Below, in pieces: positions 45,668 through 53,758 of a DNA stretch of 64,000 nucleotides. The notes under the pieces are model-generated. The model worked only from the letters and a program-made list of their open reading frames with translations. It did not search any database and was not told where the DNA came from. A program made the translations under genes and the position numbers. Position 1 is the first letter of the stretch. Each line of letters opens with the position of its first letter. Source of the DNA: Paraburkholderia sp. BL9I2N2 (GTDB lineage: Bacteria; Pseudomonadota; Gammaproteobacteria; Burkholderiales; Burkholderiaceae). The stretch is from the NCBI RefSeq assembly GCF_004339745.1, contig NZ_SMGP01000001.1, positions 2,976,001 to 3,040,000 of the forward strand. Direction: 5' to 3'.

Positions 45668-47293
45668 ATGCCCGTTGCCGTTCTATCCCGCCTCGCCGCC
45701 TGGCCGAACGCCTGCCGCGCCGCCGCGTTGTGTGCCGCGCTCGCGGCGATCACTGCCTGCAGCAATCCGTCGCCGACGCACGACGCGCACGCGCCGGTCG
45801 ACACCGTCACGCTCTTCCCCATCGCACATTACGATCAGGACGTCGATCACTGGCTCGAACCGGACAGCCCCGGCTACGACCAGCCGTTCCTGAGTCCCGC
45901 AGACCAGCAGGCGCACTTCAAGGCCCTGTACGCGCGCTACTTCGGCACCGGTACCGCGGCGCCCTCGCCGTGGAATGTCAACTTCGTGACAATGCTGGTG
46001 TATCGCCAGCAAGGCGCGGACATTGCCGCACTGCAGCAGCGGCGCATCGGCAAGTTCGACAATACCGGCAAGAGCGGCGCGGACATCGGTTACGGAGAAA
46101 ATTTCCGGCCGCACGACAAGGCATGGATCGACGCCATCGCGCAAAACATGAACGTCGCGCAGTTCACGCAGATCGCCGTTTATCAGCCGCAGCGCCGCGC
46201 AATCGCGACCGGCAACCTGATGGTGCGCGAGTTGCCGACCCCCGACCCATCGTTCTACGACCATCATCTGGCCGGCGAAGGCTATCCGTTCGACAACCTG
46301 CAGATCTCGGCCGCGCGGCCCGGCACGCCGCTGTATGTGCTCGGCAGCAGCCTCGACGGCGCGTGGCATTACGTGCAGACGCCCGACGTGCAGGGCTGGG
46401 TGCGCAGCGAGGGTGTCGGCATGGCCGACGACCGCTTCGTCGATACATGGCGCGCCGCGACGGGCAAATCGCTCGGTGCGGTGATCGTGGCGTCGGCGCC
46501 GGTGCGCGACAGCCGCGGCGTGTTCCGCTTCGACGCGCCGGCCGGCACACTGCTGCCGATCGTCCCAGCCAGCGCCGCGCGGCCGGCGCAAGCAAAACCC
46601 GTGGCGAGCGACCCCGGCAACACCGGCAACACCGGCAACACAGCCGAGCCGGCCGTTGCGCGTCAGGTGCTCGTCCCGGCGCGCGACGCCGAAGGCCAGG
46701 CGCTGATCCGCACCGCCGCCCTGAACGACGCGCAAATCGCGCCGATGCCGCTCGCCGCGACGCCGCGCCATCTGGCGATGCTGATGAAAACGCTGATCGG
46801 CCGCCCCTACGGCTGGGGCAATAGCGGCCTCTACAACGATTGCTCGTCGGAACTGCAAAGCATCTTCGCCGCGTTCGGCGTCTGGCTGCCGCGCCATTCG
46901 TCCACGCAGATGAACGCCGGCCGCATGATCGACCTGTCGTCGTCCACGCCCGCCCAGCGGCTCGACTATCTGGCGCAGCACGGCGAGCCGTTGCGCACGC
47001 TGGTCTACATCGGCGGCCATGTGATGCTGTATATCGGCAACACCACCCGCAACGGCAGCGCGGTGCCGGTCGTCTATCAGGACGTATGGGGCTTGCGGCC
47101 CGCCGACGATAGCCGGCGCGCGGTGATCGGCGGCTCGGTGATTCTGCCGCTGTTCGAACACATTCCCGAAGACGCCACGCTGCAATCGCTCGCGGCGACG
47201 CCGAAGTTCCAGATCAGCATTCTCGGCGCACCACGTGGCGGCACCCCGGCGCCGTCCGCCCCGCCGCCGGACGAGGACAATCCGGCCGGTTGA
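45668..47293 (+). CDS. SH3 and NlpC/P60 domain lipoprotein (C40 peptidase)
   Basis: This 541-residue predicted lipoprotein has a signal peptide with lipobox ITAC (Cys31). Then come an N-terminal domain, two SH3-like domains (about residues 130-310, with GTPLYVLGSSLDGAWHYV and VQGWVRSEGVG), a Gly-Asn-Thr tandem near 318-326, and an NlpC/P60 domain with catalytic Cys392 in NDCSSELQ and His451 in YIGGHVMLYIG. It should cleave peptide bonds in peptidoglycan stems from the inner face of the envelope. The open frame further upstream has no signal-like start. Confidence 0.88.
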   Translation: MPVAVLSRLAAWPNACRAAALCAALAAITACSNPSPTHDAHAPVDTVTLFPIAHYDQDVDHWLEPDSPGYDQPFLSPADQQAHFKALYARYFGTGTAAPSPWNVNFVTMLVYRQQGADIAALQQRRIGKFDNTGKSGADIGYGENFRPHDKAWIDAIAQNMNVAQFTQIAVYQPQRRAIATGNLMVRELPTPDPSFYDHHLAGEGYPFDNLQISAARPGTPLYVLGSSLDGAWHYVQTPDVQGWVRSEGVGMADDRFVDTWRAATGKSLGAVIVASAPVRDSRGVFRFDAPAGTLLPIVPASAARPAQAKPVASDPGNTGNTGNTAEPAVARQVLVPARDAEGQALIRTAALNDAQIAPMPLAATPRHLAMLMKTLIGRPYGWGNSGLYNDCSSELQSIFAAFGVWLPRHSSTQMNAGRMIDLSSSTPAQRLDYLAQHGEPLRTLVYIGGHVMLYIGNTTRNGSAVPVVYQDVWGLRPADDSRRAVIGGSVILPLFEHIPEDATLQSLAATPKFQISILGAPRGGTPAPSAPPPDEDNPAG

Positions 47294-47446
47294 AACAGGC
47301 GCCCGGGTGGTCGCCGTACGCCCGGACCAAAAATATTTTTTCCGGAGTGTCGATTCAACGGTCATGTACTCGTCGTAACGTTGAAGACCTGACTCGACGA
47401 GTCGGTCTTTCACCTCACGAACCTGTTACTTCAAGGAGTCGCCGTC

Positions 47447-47911
47447 ATGTCCAGCAACGCTGTCAAACCGATCCCGGACGGGATGCACTCGCTCACCCCG
47501 TATCTGATCTGCGCCAACGCCGCGGACGCCATCGCGTTCTACACCAAGGCCTTCAACGCGGTCGAGCAGGTCCGCCTGCCCGGCCCCGGCGGCAAGGTCA
47601 TGCACGCCACGCTGAAGATCGGCGATTCCATGCTGATGCTGACCGACGAATGGCCCGAGCACCAGTCGTTCGGCCCGAATTCGCTGAAAGGCACGCCGGT
47701 CACGATTCACTACTATGTGGAAGATGTCGACGCCAGCTTCAAGCAGGCCGTCGACGCCGGCGCGACCGTCGTGATGCCCGTCACCGACATGTTCTGGGGC
47801 GACCGCTACGGTCAGGTGAAAGACCCGTTCGGGCATAGCTGGTCGTTGGCCACGCACAAGCGCGACCTGAGCCCGGAAGAAATCCAGAAAGCCATGGACT
47901 GCATGAAGTAA
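47447..47911 (+). CDS. VOC family protein (PhnB/glyoxalase-like)
   Basis: This 154-residue vicinal-oxygen-chelate protein is related to PhnB-type proteins. Paired beta-alpha-beta-beta-beta units show LTPYLICANAADAIAFYTKA, MLMLTDEWPEH and the ending FGHSWSLATHKRDLSPEEI. Activity is unknown; members bind metals and act on varied substrates. AAGGAG precedes the start. It is followed after 36 bp by a second VOC gene. Confidence 0.9.
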   Translation: MSSNAVKPIPDGMHSLTPYLICANAADAIAFYTKAFNAVEQVRLPGPGGKVMHATLKIGDSMLMLTDEWPEHQSFGPNSLKGTPVTIHYYVEDVDASFKQAVDAGATVVMPVTDMFWGDRYGQVKDPFGHSWSLATHKRDLSPEEIQKAMDCMK

Positions 47912-47947
47912 GGCGCGGTCCGTCCGGTGAGAAGGAGGAGAAACGTC

Positions 47948-48421
47948 ATGCAAAAGATTGCGCCGTGCCTGTGGTTCGACGGCAATGCGGAAGATGCGGC
48001 CCGCTTCTACACGTCCGTGTTTTCCGATTCCCGCATCGCCACCACGTTGCATTACACGGACGCCGGACCCGGGCCGAAGGGCGGCGTGCTGGCCATCACG
48101 TTCGAGATCGAAGGCCAGGAGTTCATGGCGCTGAACGGCGGCCCACAGTTCCCCTTCACGCCGGCCATTTCGCTGTTCGTGCACTGCAAGTCGCAGGAGG
48201 AAATCGACCGTTACTGGACGAAACTTCTGGACGGCGGCAAGGAGTGGCAATGCGGCTGGCTTCAGGACCGGTTCGGCGTCTCGTGGCAGGTCGCGCCCGA
48301 CGTGCTCGGCGACATGCTGCGCGACCCGGACGAGGCCAAGGCGAGCCGCGTGATGAAGGCCATGATGGATATGGTCAAGCTGGAAATCGCGCCGCTCGAA
48401 GCGGCTTATCGCGGCGATTGA
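47948..48421 (+). CDS. VOC family protein (3-dmu-9_3-mt/PhnB-like)
   Basis: This 157-residue member of the group annotated as 3-demethylubiquinone-9 3-methyltransferase-like is structurally a VOC protein and not a methyltransferase. Features are KIAPCLWFDGNAEDAARFYT, EGQEFMALNGGP, CGWLQDRFGVSWQVAPDVLG and the C-terminal MMDMVKLEIAPLEAAY. GAAGGAGGAGAAA is just ahead of the ATG. Together with the previous gene it forms a two-gene unit. Confidence 0.9.
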   Translation: MQKIAPCLWFDGNAEDAARFYTSVFSDSRIATTLHYTDAGPGPKGGVLAITFEIEGQEFMALNGGPQFPFTPAISLFVHCKSQEEIDRYWTKLLDGGKEWQCGWLQDRFGVSWQVAPDVLGDMLRDPDEAKASRVMKAMMDMVKLEIAPLEAAYRGD

Positions 48422-48567
48422 AGTGCAACCCTGAACGCGCGCTGCCGTCGGCGCGCGGCCTGCTTGCCGTTGCATTGAGAATTCACGGCGCGGCAAGCAG
48501 GCCAGGGGCGCGAGAGCGCTATCTTTGATAGGATCGGTCTCGACCCATAATCGGCGGGACATGAACG

Positions 48568-49777
48568 GTGCGCGTCAATTATCAGGCTTTCTTCTGCTCG
48601 CTGTTTGTCGCCCGTCTCGCCGATCAGGTCCTGCTGTTTCTCGTACCGCTCGTCGTCTTCCAGACCACGCACCAGGTCTCGTGGTCGGGGCTCGCGTTCT
48701 TTATCGAAACGCTGCCCCGCTATCTGGTGTTTCCCTTCTTCGGCGCCTTGTGCGACCGCATCTCGCCGCTCAGATTGATGCGCGTGAGCCAGACCGTGCG
48801 GGCGCTAGCGTGTTTCGGCGGTGTACTCGCTTACGCGCTGTTCGGCGGCATCGGCTGGTTGATCGCACTCTCTGCCGTGTGCGGCGTGTTGACGAGCCAG
48901 GGTCTCGTCGCGCGTGAAGTCATGCTGCCGCAAATCTTCAGCACGCAGCAGTTTCAGCGCGTGCTCGCCTACTCGCAATTGGCCGATCAGTTGGGGTTCG
49001 TGCTCGGTCCGATGCTCGCCGCGCTGCTACTCGGCCTGTGGCGTTGGGAATGGGTTGTCGGTGCAACCGGCGTGCTGTTTCTCCTCGCCGATGGCGCCCT
49101 GCTGCTGTGGCAACGCGCGAGCGGTTTTTCGCGCCGCCGAGCCGCCGGCCTTGGCTCCAGGTCACTGGACGTTGCCGCTGCGCATCGCGCTGCGTCATGT
49201 GCTGGTGCTGCCCGGCCTGAAGAAAGTCGTGGTGCTCGCCGCCGCCGAAAATCTGGTGATCGGCGTGACGCTCGCCACGTCCGCCGCCATGGTGACCGGC
49301 CTTCACACGCAATCGAATCACTACTATGCCGGACTGCAAACAGCCGGCGCCGTGGCCACGGTGCTGATTCTGTTGACGATCGCACGCGCCGCGTGGCCGG
49401 CGCGCACCTTGGGCCTGGTCGCCTTCGTCTCGATCTGCGCGGGCGGCGTGATCGCCGGCGCGAGCCCGGCGCCGTGGGGTTATGCGCTCGGCTTCCTGCT
49501 GATCGTCGGCTTCGACAAGATGTTCAACGTCTACATCCGCAGCGCGCGGCAGCAAATCATTCCGCCGCAGGACTACGGCAAGACGACCGGCGTGGTGATC
49601 CTTCTCAACAACATGACACAGCCGCTCGCCGGCCTGCTGGTCAGCGTGTTCTCGGCGCGCACGCAAACCGGCCCGCTGATCGTGACCCTGTCGCTGACGA
49701 TGGGCGGCATCGGCGCCGCCGTGTCGATCGGCGCGGCGCTGGTGCGAAGGAAGCGCGCGCTGGCGCTCGGGGAATGA
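48568..49777 (+). pseudogene. MFS transporter broken by a single-base frameshift
   Basis: Two frames together give one major facilitator protein of about 400 residues. The first frame runs from GTG 48568 to the T run at 49125-49129 and holds the first six helices, with the loop FGALCDRISPLRLMR as the family motif A. The second half continues in the next frame from about 49130 (HWTLPLRIALRHVLVLPGLK onwards) and holds the remaining helices. Four T's instead of five at 49125-49129 would restore ...GFRAAEPPALAPGHW. Either a recent mutation or a sequence error; the protein sequence around it is otherwise well kept. Confidence 0.85.
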
Positions 49778-49867
49778 CGCCGCGCCGGCATGCCTGAATG
49801 CCGTTGTCAATATCGAGTGCGGGTTGCGCAGCGCTCGGGCAGCTTTAGGTCTTTATCCGCAACGCAG

Positions 49868-50671
49868 CTAGACAGCCTCGCACACCACCGCGAACTTTAG
49901 CAACTGCGTCGGCCCGAACGCATTGCTGAGCGCCACGTCGGCCGCGTCGCGCCCGCGCGCCATCAGCACGCGCCCCGTGCGCGGCGCGTTGTTGCGCGGG
50001 TCGAACGTCTGCCAGCATCCGCCGATATACGCCTCGAACCACGCGGCGAAATCCATCGCCGCGTACGGCGGTGGCAAGCCGACATCGCTGATATAGCCTG
50101 TGCAATATCGCGCCGGAATATTCATGGCCCGGCATAGCGCCACCGCCAGATGCGCGAAGTCCCGGCACACGCCTTTGCGCTCTTGCCAGGCCTGCCATGC
50201 GGTCTTGGTCGGACGCGCAAAGTCGTAGCCGAACACGATGTGGTTGTGCACGTAATTGCAGATCGCATCCACGCGCCCACGGCCGAGCGGCAGCTTGCCA
50301 AAGGTCTGCCACGCGAATTCGGAGAGCAGATCGGTTTCGCAATAGCGGCTGCCGAGCAGAAACACCAGCGTATCGTCAGGCAGCATTTCCACCGGATGCT
50401 GTTCGGTGTAGGGCGGGCGCATCTCCGGCTCGGACGACACCTCCAGCACCGCACTCGTAGAAAAGGCAATTTTTCCCGGCGGCGCTACGAGCCGGCTGCA
50501 CAGATTGCCGAACGAATCGCGATACTGGCTGATCGGCACCGGTGGATCGACCACCAGCAAATCCGGATTCAGCACCTCTTTCGCATGCGAATAGTGGGTG
50601 TTCAACATCAGCATCATCGGCGTCGGTTGCACGCACTCATAGACCAGCTCGTAGCCAACGCGCAATTTCAT
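49868..50671 (-). CDS. Transglutaminase-like protein
   Basis: This 267-residue protein has an N-terminal immunoglobulin-like half and a transglutaminase-like domain with the catalytic Cys in ERKGVCRDFAHLAVALCRAM, His-region CTGYISDVG and Asp in WQTFDPRNN. In bacteria this papain-like fold is often a protease or amide hydrolase. The usual H-A-W-x-E motif is changed to DFAAWFEAYIGG, i.e. the catalytic His position reads differently, so activity needs care. It lies 143 bp behind a second transglutaminase gene on the same strand. Confidence 0.85.
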   Translation of the reverse strand: MKLRVGYELVYECVQPTPMMLMLNTHYSHAKEVLNPDLLVVDPPVPISQYRDSFGNLCSRLVAPPGKIAFSTSAVLEVSSEPEMRPPYTEQHPVEMLPDDTLVFLLGSRYCETDLLSEFAWQTFGKLPLGRGRVDAICNYVHNHIVFGYDFARPTKTAWQAWQERKGVCRDFAHLAVALCRAMNIPARYCTGYISDVGLPPPYAAMDFAAWFEAYIGGCWQTFDPRNNAPRTGRVLMARGRDAADVALSNAFGPTQLLKFAVVCEAV

Positions 50672-50814
50672 CGCAACGCCCTCTTCCAGTTGAAACGTTC
50701 AGTTGACGCGCACGGCGAGCCGCCCGAAACGGCACTCCCCGCATACGCGTTTTAATTCGACACGCCGCGACCTTCGGCGCGCGTTCATTCGTTCTTATCC
50801 GCCTTGCTTCGCCG

Positions 50815-51738
50815 TCATTCGCCTTCTGTCACGCTCACGTCCACCTGCAAGCCGCGAAACGAATGCGGCGCGCCGTGCCACGTACCCCACAACGGCAGCG
50901 CCTGATAGGCGTTCCACGCCACCGCCACGCGAATCAGATGGCGGTTGCCGACGATGCTGTTGGTCGGATCGAAATCGACCCAGCCGGCGCCCGGCAAATA
51001 GATCTGCAACCATGCGTGCGTCGCGCCGCCGCCTTGGGTGGCATCATGCTCGGGCACGAATATATAGCCGCTCACGAAGCGCGCCGCGAGGCCGAGCGAA
51101 CGCACCGCGTCCATCATCAGCACGGCAAAATCTCGGCAACTGCCGCTGCGGCTGCGCAAGGTGTCGCCGGGACGGTTCACGCCTTTTTCCGTGCGGCGCA
51201 CATAGAAAAACGAGCTCTTGATTTCGAGCGTCATGGCGCGCAGGAGCGCCATCGTGCCGCTGCCCGTGCCGCCGCTTTTGCCGTTTTTGCCGCCTTCGCC
51301 GCTCTTTGCAGCGACACCCGATGTCGGTACGAAACGGCGCGCCCACTCGTCCACGTCGCTGTCCGGATACTGGCGGCTGCGCGCGTTCACGAGATCGGAC
51401 GCCTCCTCGTTGGTGTACGCGAACGGCCAGTTCACCGCGTACGGTTCGAGCGCGTAGTCGGGCATGGGCGCTTCGAAGTGCTCGAGCGTCACTTCGCTGT
51501 CGAAGCGCAATTCGCTCGCCTTCTCCGCGAAACTCGCGACCGCCACCGAGTTGTCGAACACGTCGTGCAGCCAATGCAGCCGCGACGGCGCGGGCGTGAT
51601 CACCAGCTTGTTCGTGACGAGCCGCAAATCGTGGCTCGCGCGTGGCCTGAACATCATGCGATGTTCGCCGAAACGCACGGGTTCCGAGTAGCGGTAGACA
51701 CTGACGTGGCGCACCGTGAAGCGCTGCGGCTCATTCAT
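50815..51738 (-). CDS. Transglutaminase family protein
   Basis: This 307-residue protein has an N-terminal beta domain (residues 1-95, VRHVSVYRYSEPVRFGEHRM) and a transglutaminase core. It keeps the triad: Cys in RSRSGSCRDFAVLMM, His in ATHAWLQIYLPG and Asp in WVDFDPTNS. The core is interrupted by a Gly/Lys/Ser-rich insertion (SGEGGKNGKSGGTGSG). It resembles cytoplasmic bacterial transglutaminase-like peptidases often found in pairs with a second, divergent copy, as here. Confidence 0.9.
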   Translation of the reverse strand: MNEPQRFTVRHVSVYRYSEPVRFGEHRMMFRPRASHDLRLVTNKLVITPAPSRLHWLHDVFDNSVAVASFAEKASELRFDSEVTLEHFEAPMPDYALEPYAVNWPFAYTNEEASDLVNARSRQYPDSDVDEWARRFVPTSGVAAKSGEGGKNGKSGGTGSGTMALLRAMTLEIKSSFFYVRRTEKGVNRPGDTLRSRSGSCRDFAVLMMDAVRSLGLAARFVSGYIFVPEHDATQGGGATHAWLQIYLPGAGWVDFDPTNSIVGNRHLIRVAVAWNAYQALPLWGTWHGAPHSFRGLQVDVSVTEGE

Positions 51739-51962
51739 CCGACCGCCCGATGGATGCCGCCGGGTTCATCCTGTCCATCGCGTTCACGCTTTTAAAAAGC
51801 CGCGGCCGCCGCAGGCGAAAAGCGCACGACGCGGTTTTGATCCTAATGAGCCACGGCCGGCTTGCGGTGTGGTCGAGTGCTCTGCACGACAAACTGACGG
51901 GTTCAGCATACACCCGCCATATTGGTTGAAAGCACTCATTTGGCCGCGGCGTCGCGCGGGAG

Positions 51963-51995
51963 AAGTTATCAACAGAATCTGTTCGCAGATCTGTG
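51963..51995. repeat. Left 33-bp repeat of the T6SS cassette, DnaA-box-like
   Basis: The 33-bp sequence begins AAGTTATCAACAGAATCTGT and matches 53635-53667 in 31 of 33 positions. It contains TTATCAACA, one mismatch from the DnaA box TTATCCACA. The remaining 445-bp gap 51739-52183 has no gene; only T7 at 52137-52143 and the ribosome-binding site of the effector gene stand out. Confidence 0.7.
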
Positions 51996-52183
51996 GAGGA
52001 TTTTCTCACTAGGCGCTGAAACTTTGGCCCTCAAGGCTTTGCGGTCGGTGCGCGGGGAAGGATGTCCTGTGCGGATCGCATAGCCCGCTTGCTCGCCCCC
52101 CGCACTCTCGGACTTGTCCGATTCCATACATCCCCGTTTTTTTGAATGATCCGGAGCAATCAGGCCGAACAACGGAGGGCAGA

Positions 52184-52666
52184 TTGCCGGTTACATGTAC
52201 ATTCCGCCTCAATAGTAAGCCCATGTCCACGTTGCATTGCGACGGTGTTGGTGACTTTGCGGCTTTCTCGGGAGACGGCAACGGTAAGAATAATCCCGCC
52301 GCCGCGGCTATTCGTGATGTTGGCCCACTTCCGCCCGGTCATTACTACATCGTAGATCGCGGCTCGGGCGGCATCTTTTCACACATCAAGACATGGGCCT
52401 ATGACATCTACAACCATACCGAACGCGGTAAATGGTTTGCACTATTCAAGGCGGATGGCGAAATTGACGACTGGACGTTCGTGGACGGCGTGAAGCGGGG
52501 TAACTTCCGACTTCATCCGCACGGCAGACAAAATCTCAGCGAAGGCTGCATCACACTGGCCGATCCGGTTGCGTTCTACAGACTGAGAGATCGCCTTCTT
52601 CACACGACACTCATAGCTCTGCCGGGTGGGAAGGGTTTCGCATATGGCACGGTCGACGTCCAATGA
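52184..52666 (+). CDS. Tlde1-like type VI effector (DUF2778, L,D-transpeptidase/carboxypeptidase)
   Basis: This 160-residue protein matches the DUF2778/Tlde1 group, T6SS effectors that trim or exchange D-amino acids in target-cell peptidoglycan. It starts with VTCTFRLNSKPMSTLHCDG and carries the catalytic segment NFRLHPHGRQNLSEGCITL, with His111 and Cys122. The start is TTG 52184 with GGAGG 5 nt upstream; this keeps the N-terminal block seen in the family, while the later ATG 52223 would lose it. There is no signal peptide, as expected for cargo loaded into Hcp. Base composition is lower in GC than its neighbours. The stop overlaps the next gene (ATGA). Confidence 0.87.
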   Translation: MPVTCTFRLNSKPMSTLHCDGVGDFAAFSGDGNGKNNPAAAAIRDVGPLPPGHYYIVDRGSGGIFSHIKTWAYDIYNHTERGKWFALFKADGEIDDWTFVDGVKRGNFRLHPHGRQNLSEGCITLADPVAFYRLRDRLLHTTLIALPGGKGFAYGTVDVQ

Positions 52667-52935
52667 ATATCAAAAAATTTGCAATCCGGTGCGGTGCGGT
52701 GGCAAGCGTGGCCATATTGGTCAACATACCTATTGGCATGTTTCTGTTTTCGAGTTTCATGGATCGTGCAGTGTTTTACACGACCTCTGCACTTCATATT
52801 TATGGTGATGAAGCGATTGGCGACTTCCTTGTCGGCGCCGCGTTCTTTCTCTCTTTATTTGTAGCACTGCTTCTTGTGTTGATTGTGACTCGCACTGTTG
52901 AGTGGCGTAAGCGGAGACCATCAAATGTCAAATGA
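52663..52935 (+). CDS. Small membrane protein, probable immunity protein to the Tlde1-like effector
   Basis: This 90-residue protein has two membrane helices (about residues 8-32 and 54-78), a short periplasmic loop FMDRAVFYTTSALHIYGDEA, and a basic cytoplasmic tail EWRKRRPSNVK. It is translationally coupled to the effector gene by a 4-bp overlap and overlaps the hcp start by 11 bp. I recognise no family and no lipoprotein or cleaved signal. Position between effector and Hcp and membrane location facing the periplasm, where the effector acts, make it the immunity candidate; this is inference. It is clearly AT-rich compared with the chromosome around it. Confidence 0.75.
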   Translation: MNIKKFAIRCGAVASVAILVNIPIGMFLFSSFMDRAVFYTTSALHIYGDEAIGDFLVGAAFFLSLFVALLLVLIVTRTVEWRKRRPSNVK

Positions 52936-53392
52936 CGTTTTTATCAAAATCGATGGCATCGCGGGGGAATCACAGGACGCGGCGCACCCTGACGAGATCC
53001 AGATTGCGAACTGGACCTGGAAAATGTCCCAGCAAGCATCCGCGATGTCGGGATCTGGCGGAGGCGCGGGCAAGGCAACGGTTGAAGACCTTGTGATCTT
53101 TCATGATGTAGACCGGGCGAGCCCTAATCTGATGACGTACTGTTTGACCGGCAAACATATCCCCACGGTCGTCCTGAGCATGCGCAAAGCGGGCGGCGTG
53201 CCGTTTGACTTCCTGCGAATCACCATGAGCGATGTTGTCATCACCGGTGTCGAAATGTCCGCGAGCTATGAACAAGTTCGTCTGTCGTTTGCCAAGGTGA
53301 AGCAGGAATACATGGTGCAGAATGCCCAAGGCGGAAGTCGCGGTGTCGTGACGGGTATGTTTGACATCAAGCAGAATGCGGCTAGACGTTAG
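52925..53392 (+). CDS. hcp: Type VI secretion tube protein Hcp
   Basis: This 155-residue Hcp1-family protein forms hexameric rings of the T6SS inner tube and chaperones small effectors in its lumen. Seen are FIKIDGIAGESQDAAHPDEI, the WTWKMSQQAS block, GGGAGKATVEDLVIFHDVDR, SPNLMTYCLTGKHIPTVVL, and the C-terminal VRLSFAKVKQEYM. It overlaps the immunity gene by 11 bp. No sheath, baseplate or ClpV gene is in the window, so this is an orphan hcp that must use a T6SS encoded elsewhere. Confidence 0.95.
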   Translation: MSNDVFIKIDGIAGESQDAAHPDEIQIANWTWKMSQQASAMSGSGGGAGKATVEDLVIFHDVDRASPNLMTYCLTGKHIPTVVLSMRKAGGVPFDFLRITMSDVVITGVEMSASYEQVRLSFAKVKQEYMVQNAQGGSRGVVTGMFDIKQNAARR

Positions 53393-53399
53393 TCAGTGA

Positions 53400-53510
53400 C
53401 ATGCCGAGACCGGCCAGAGGTCTATTCCTGAGACCCGCAATGAAGACAATGACAGCTACTTCTGGCGCGACGCCGCTCATGTCGTCCAAGAGGCCAACCG
53501 GAGCATCTAA
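53400..53510 (+). pseudogene. Possible coding remnant behind hcp
   Basis: An open stretch between two stops ends with TAA at 53508-53510 and reads like real protein (NEDNDSYFWRDAAHVVQEAN). It has no usable start codon in frame. It may be the tail of a lost third cassette gene. Family not recognised; confidence is low. Confidence 0.25.
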
Positions 53511-53634
53511 GGTTTGCTGAAACCCGTCACCCCCGTCGAATAACAAGTGCCCCGAGTCGAACCCCGCGTGCCACCTAGTAGCTTGCTGAGTTAAAACTTA
53601 ACCGAGTCTGTGAGACCGTTTCACCGCGGCAAAA

Positions 53635-53672
53635 AAGTTATCAACAGATTCTGTTCGCAAATCTGTGCATAA
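53635..53672. repeat. Right repeat of the T6SS cassette with DnaA-box dyad
   Basis: Positions 53635-53667 repeat 51963-51995 (31 of 33). Here the dyad is fuller: TTATCAACAGATT faces AATCTGTGCATAA (53660-53672) across a 9-bp centre, pairing 11 of 13, and TGTGCATAA is a perfect inverse of the DnaA box TTATNCACA. The rest of the gap 53393-53758 holds only the remnant at 53400-53510. Confidence 0.7.
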
Positions 53673-53758
53673 CTATCCGGCAAAAACCGCAAGCTGTTGA
53701 TGCGATTGCCATTTTTACCGTGACGCCGAAGTTGGGCAGCGCTCGCGCCGAGCGCGCG

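Noticed and set aside
45388..46824. 478-codon Arg-rich ORF overlapping the NlpC/P60 lipoprotein gene
   Set aside because: Out-of-frame shadow; the other frame has a signal peptide, SH3 and NlpC/P60 motifs.
51963..53672. Chromosomal replication origin suggested by DnaA-like boxes
   Set aside because: Only two or three boxes occur, with no dnaA/dnaN/gidA neighbours and no AT-rich unwinding region.
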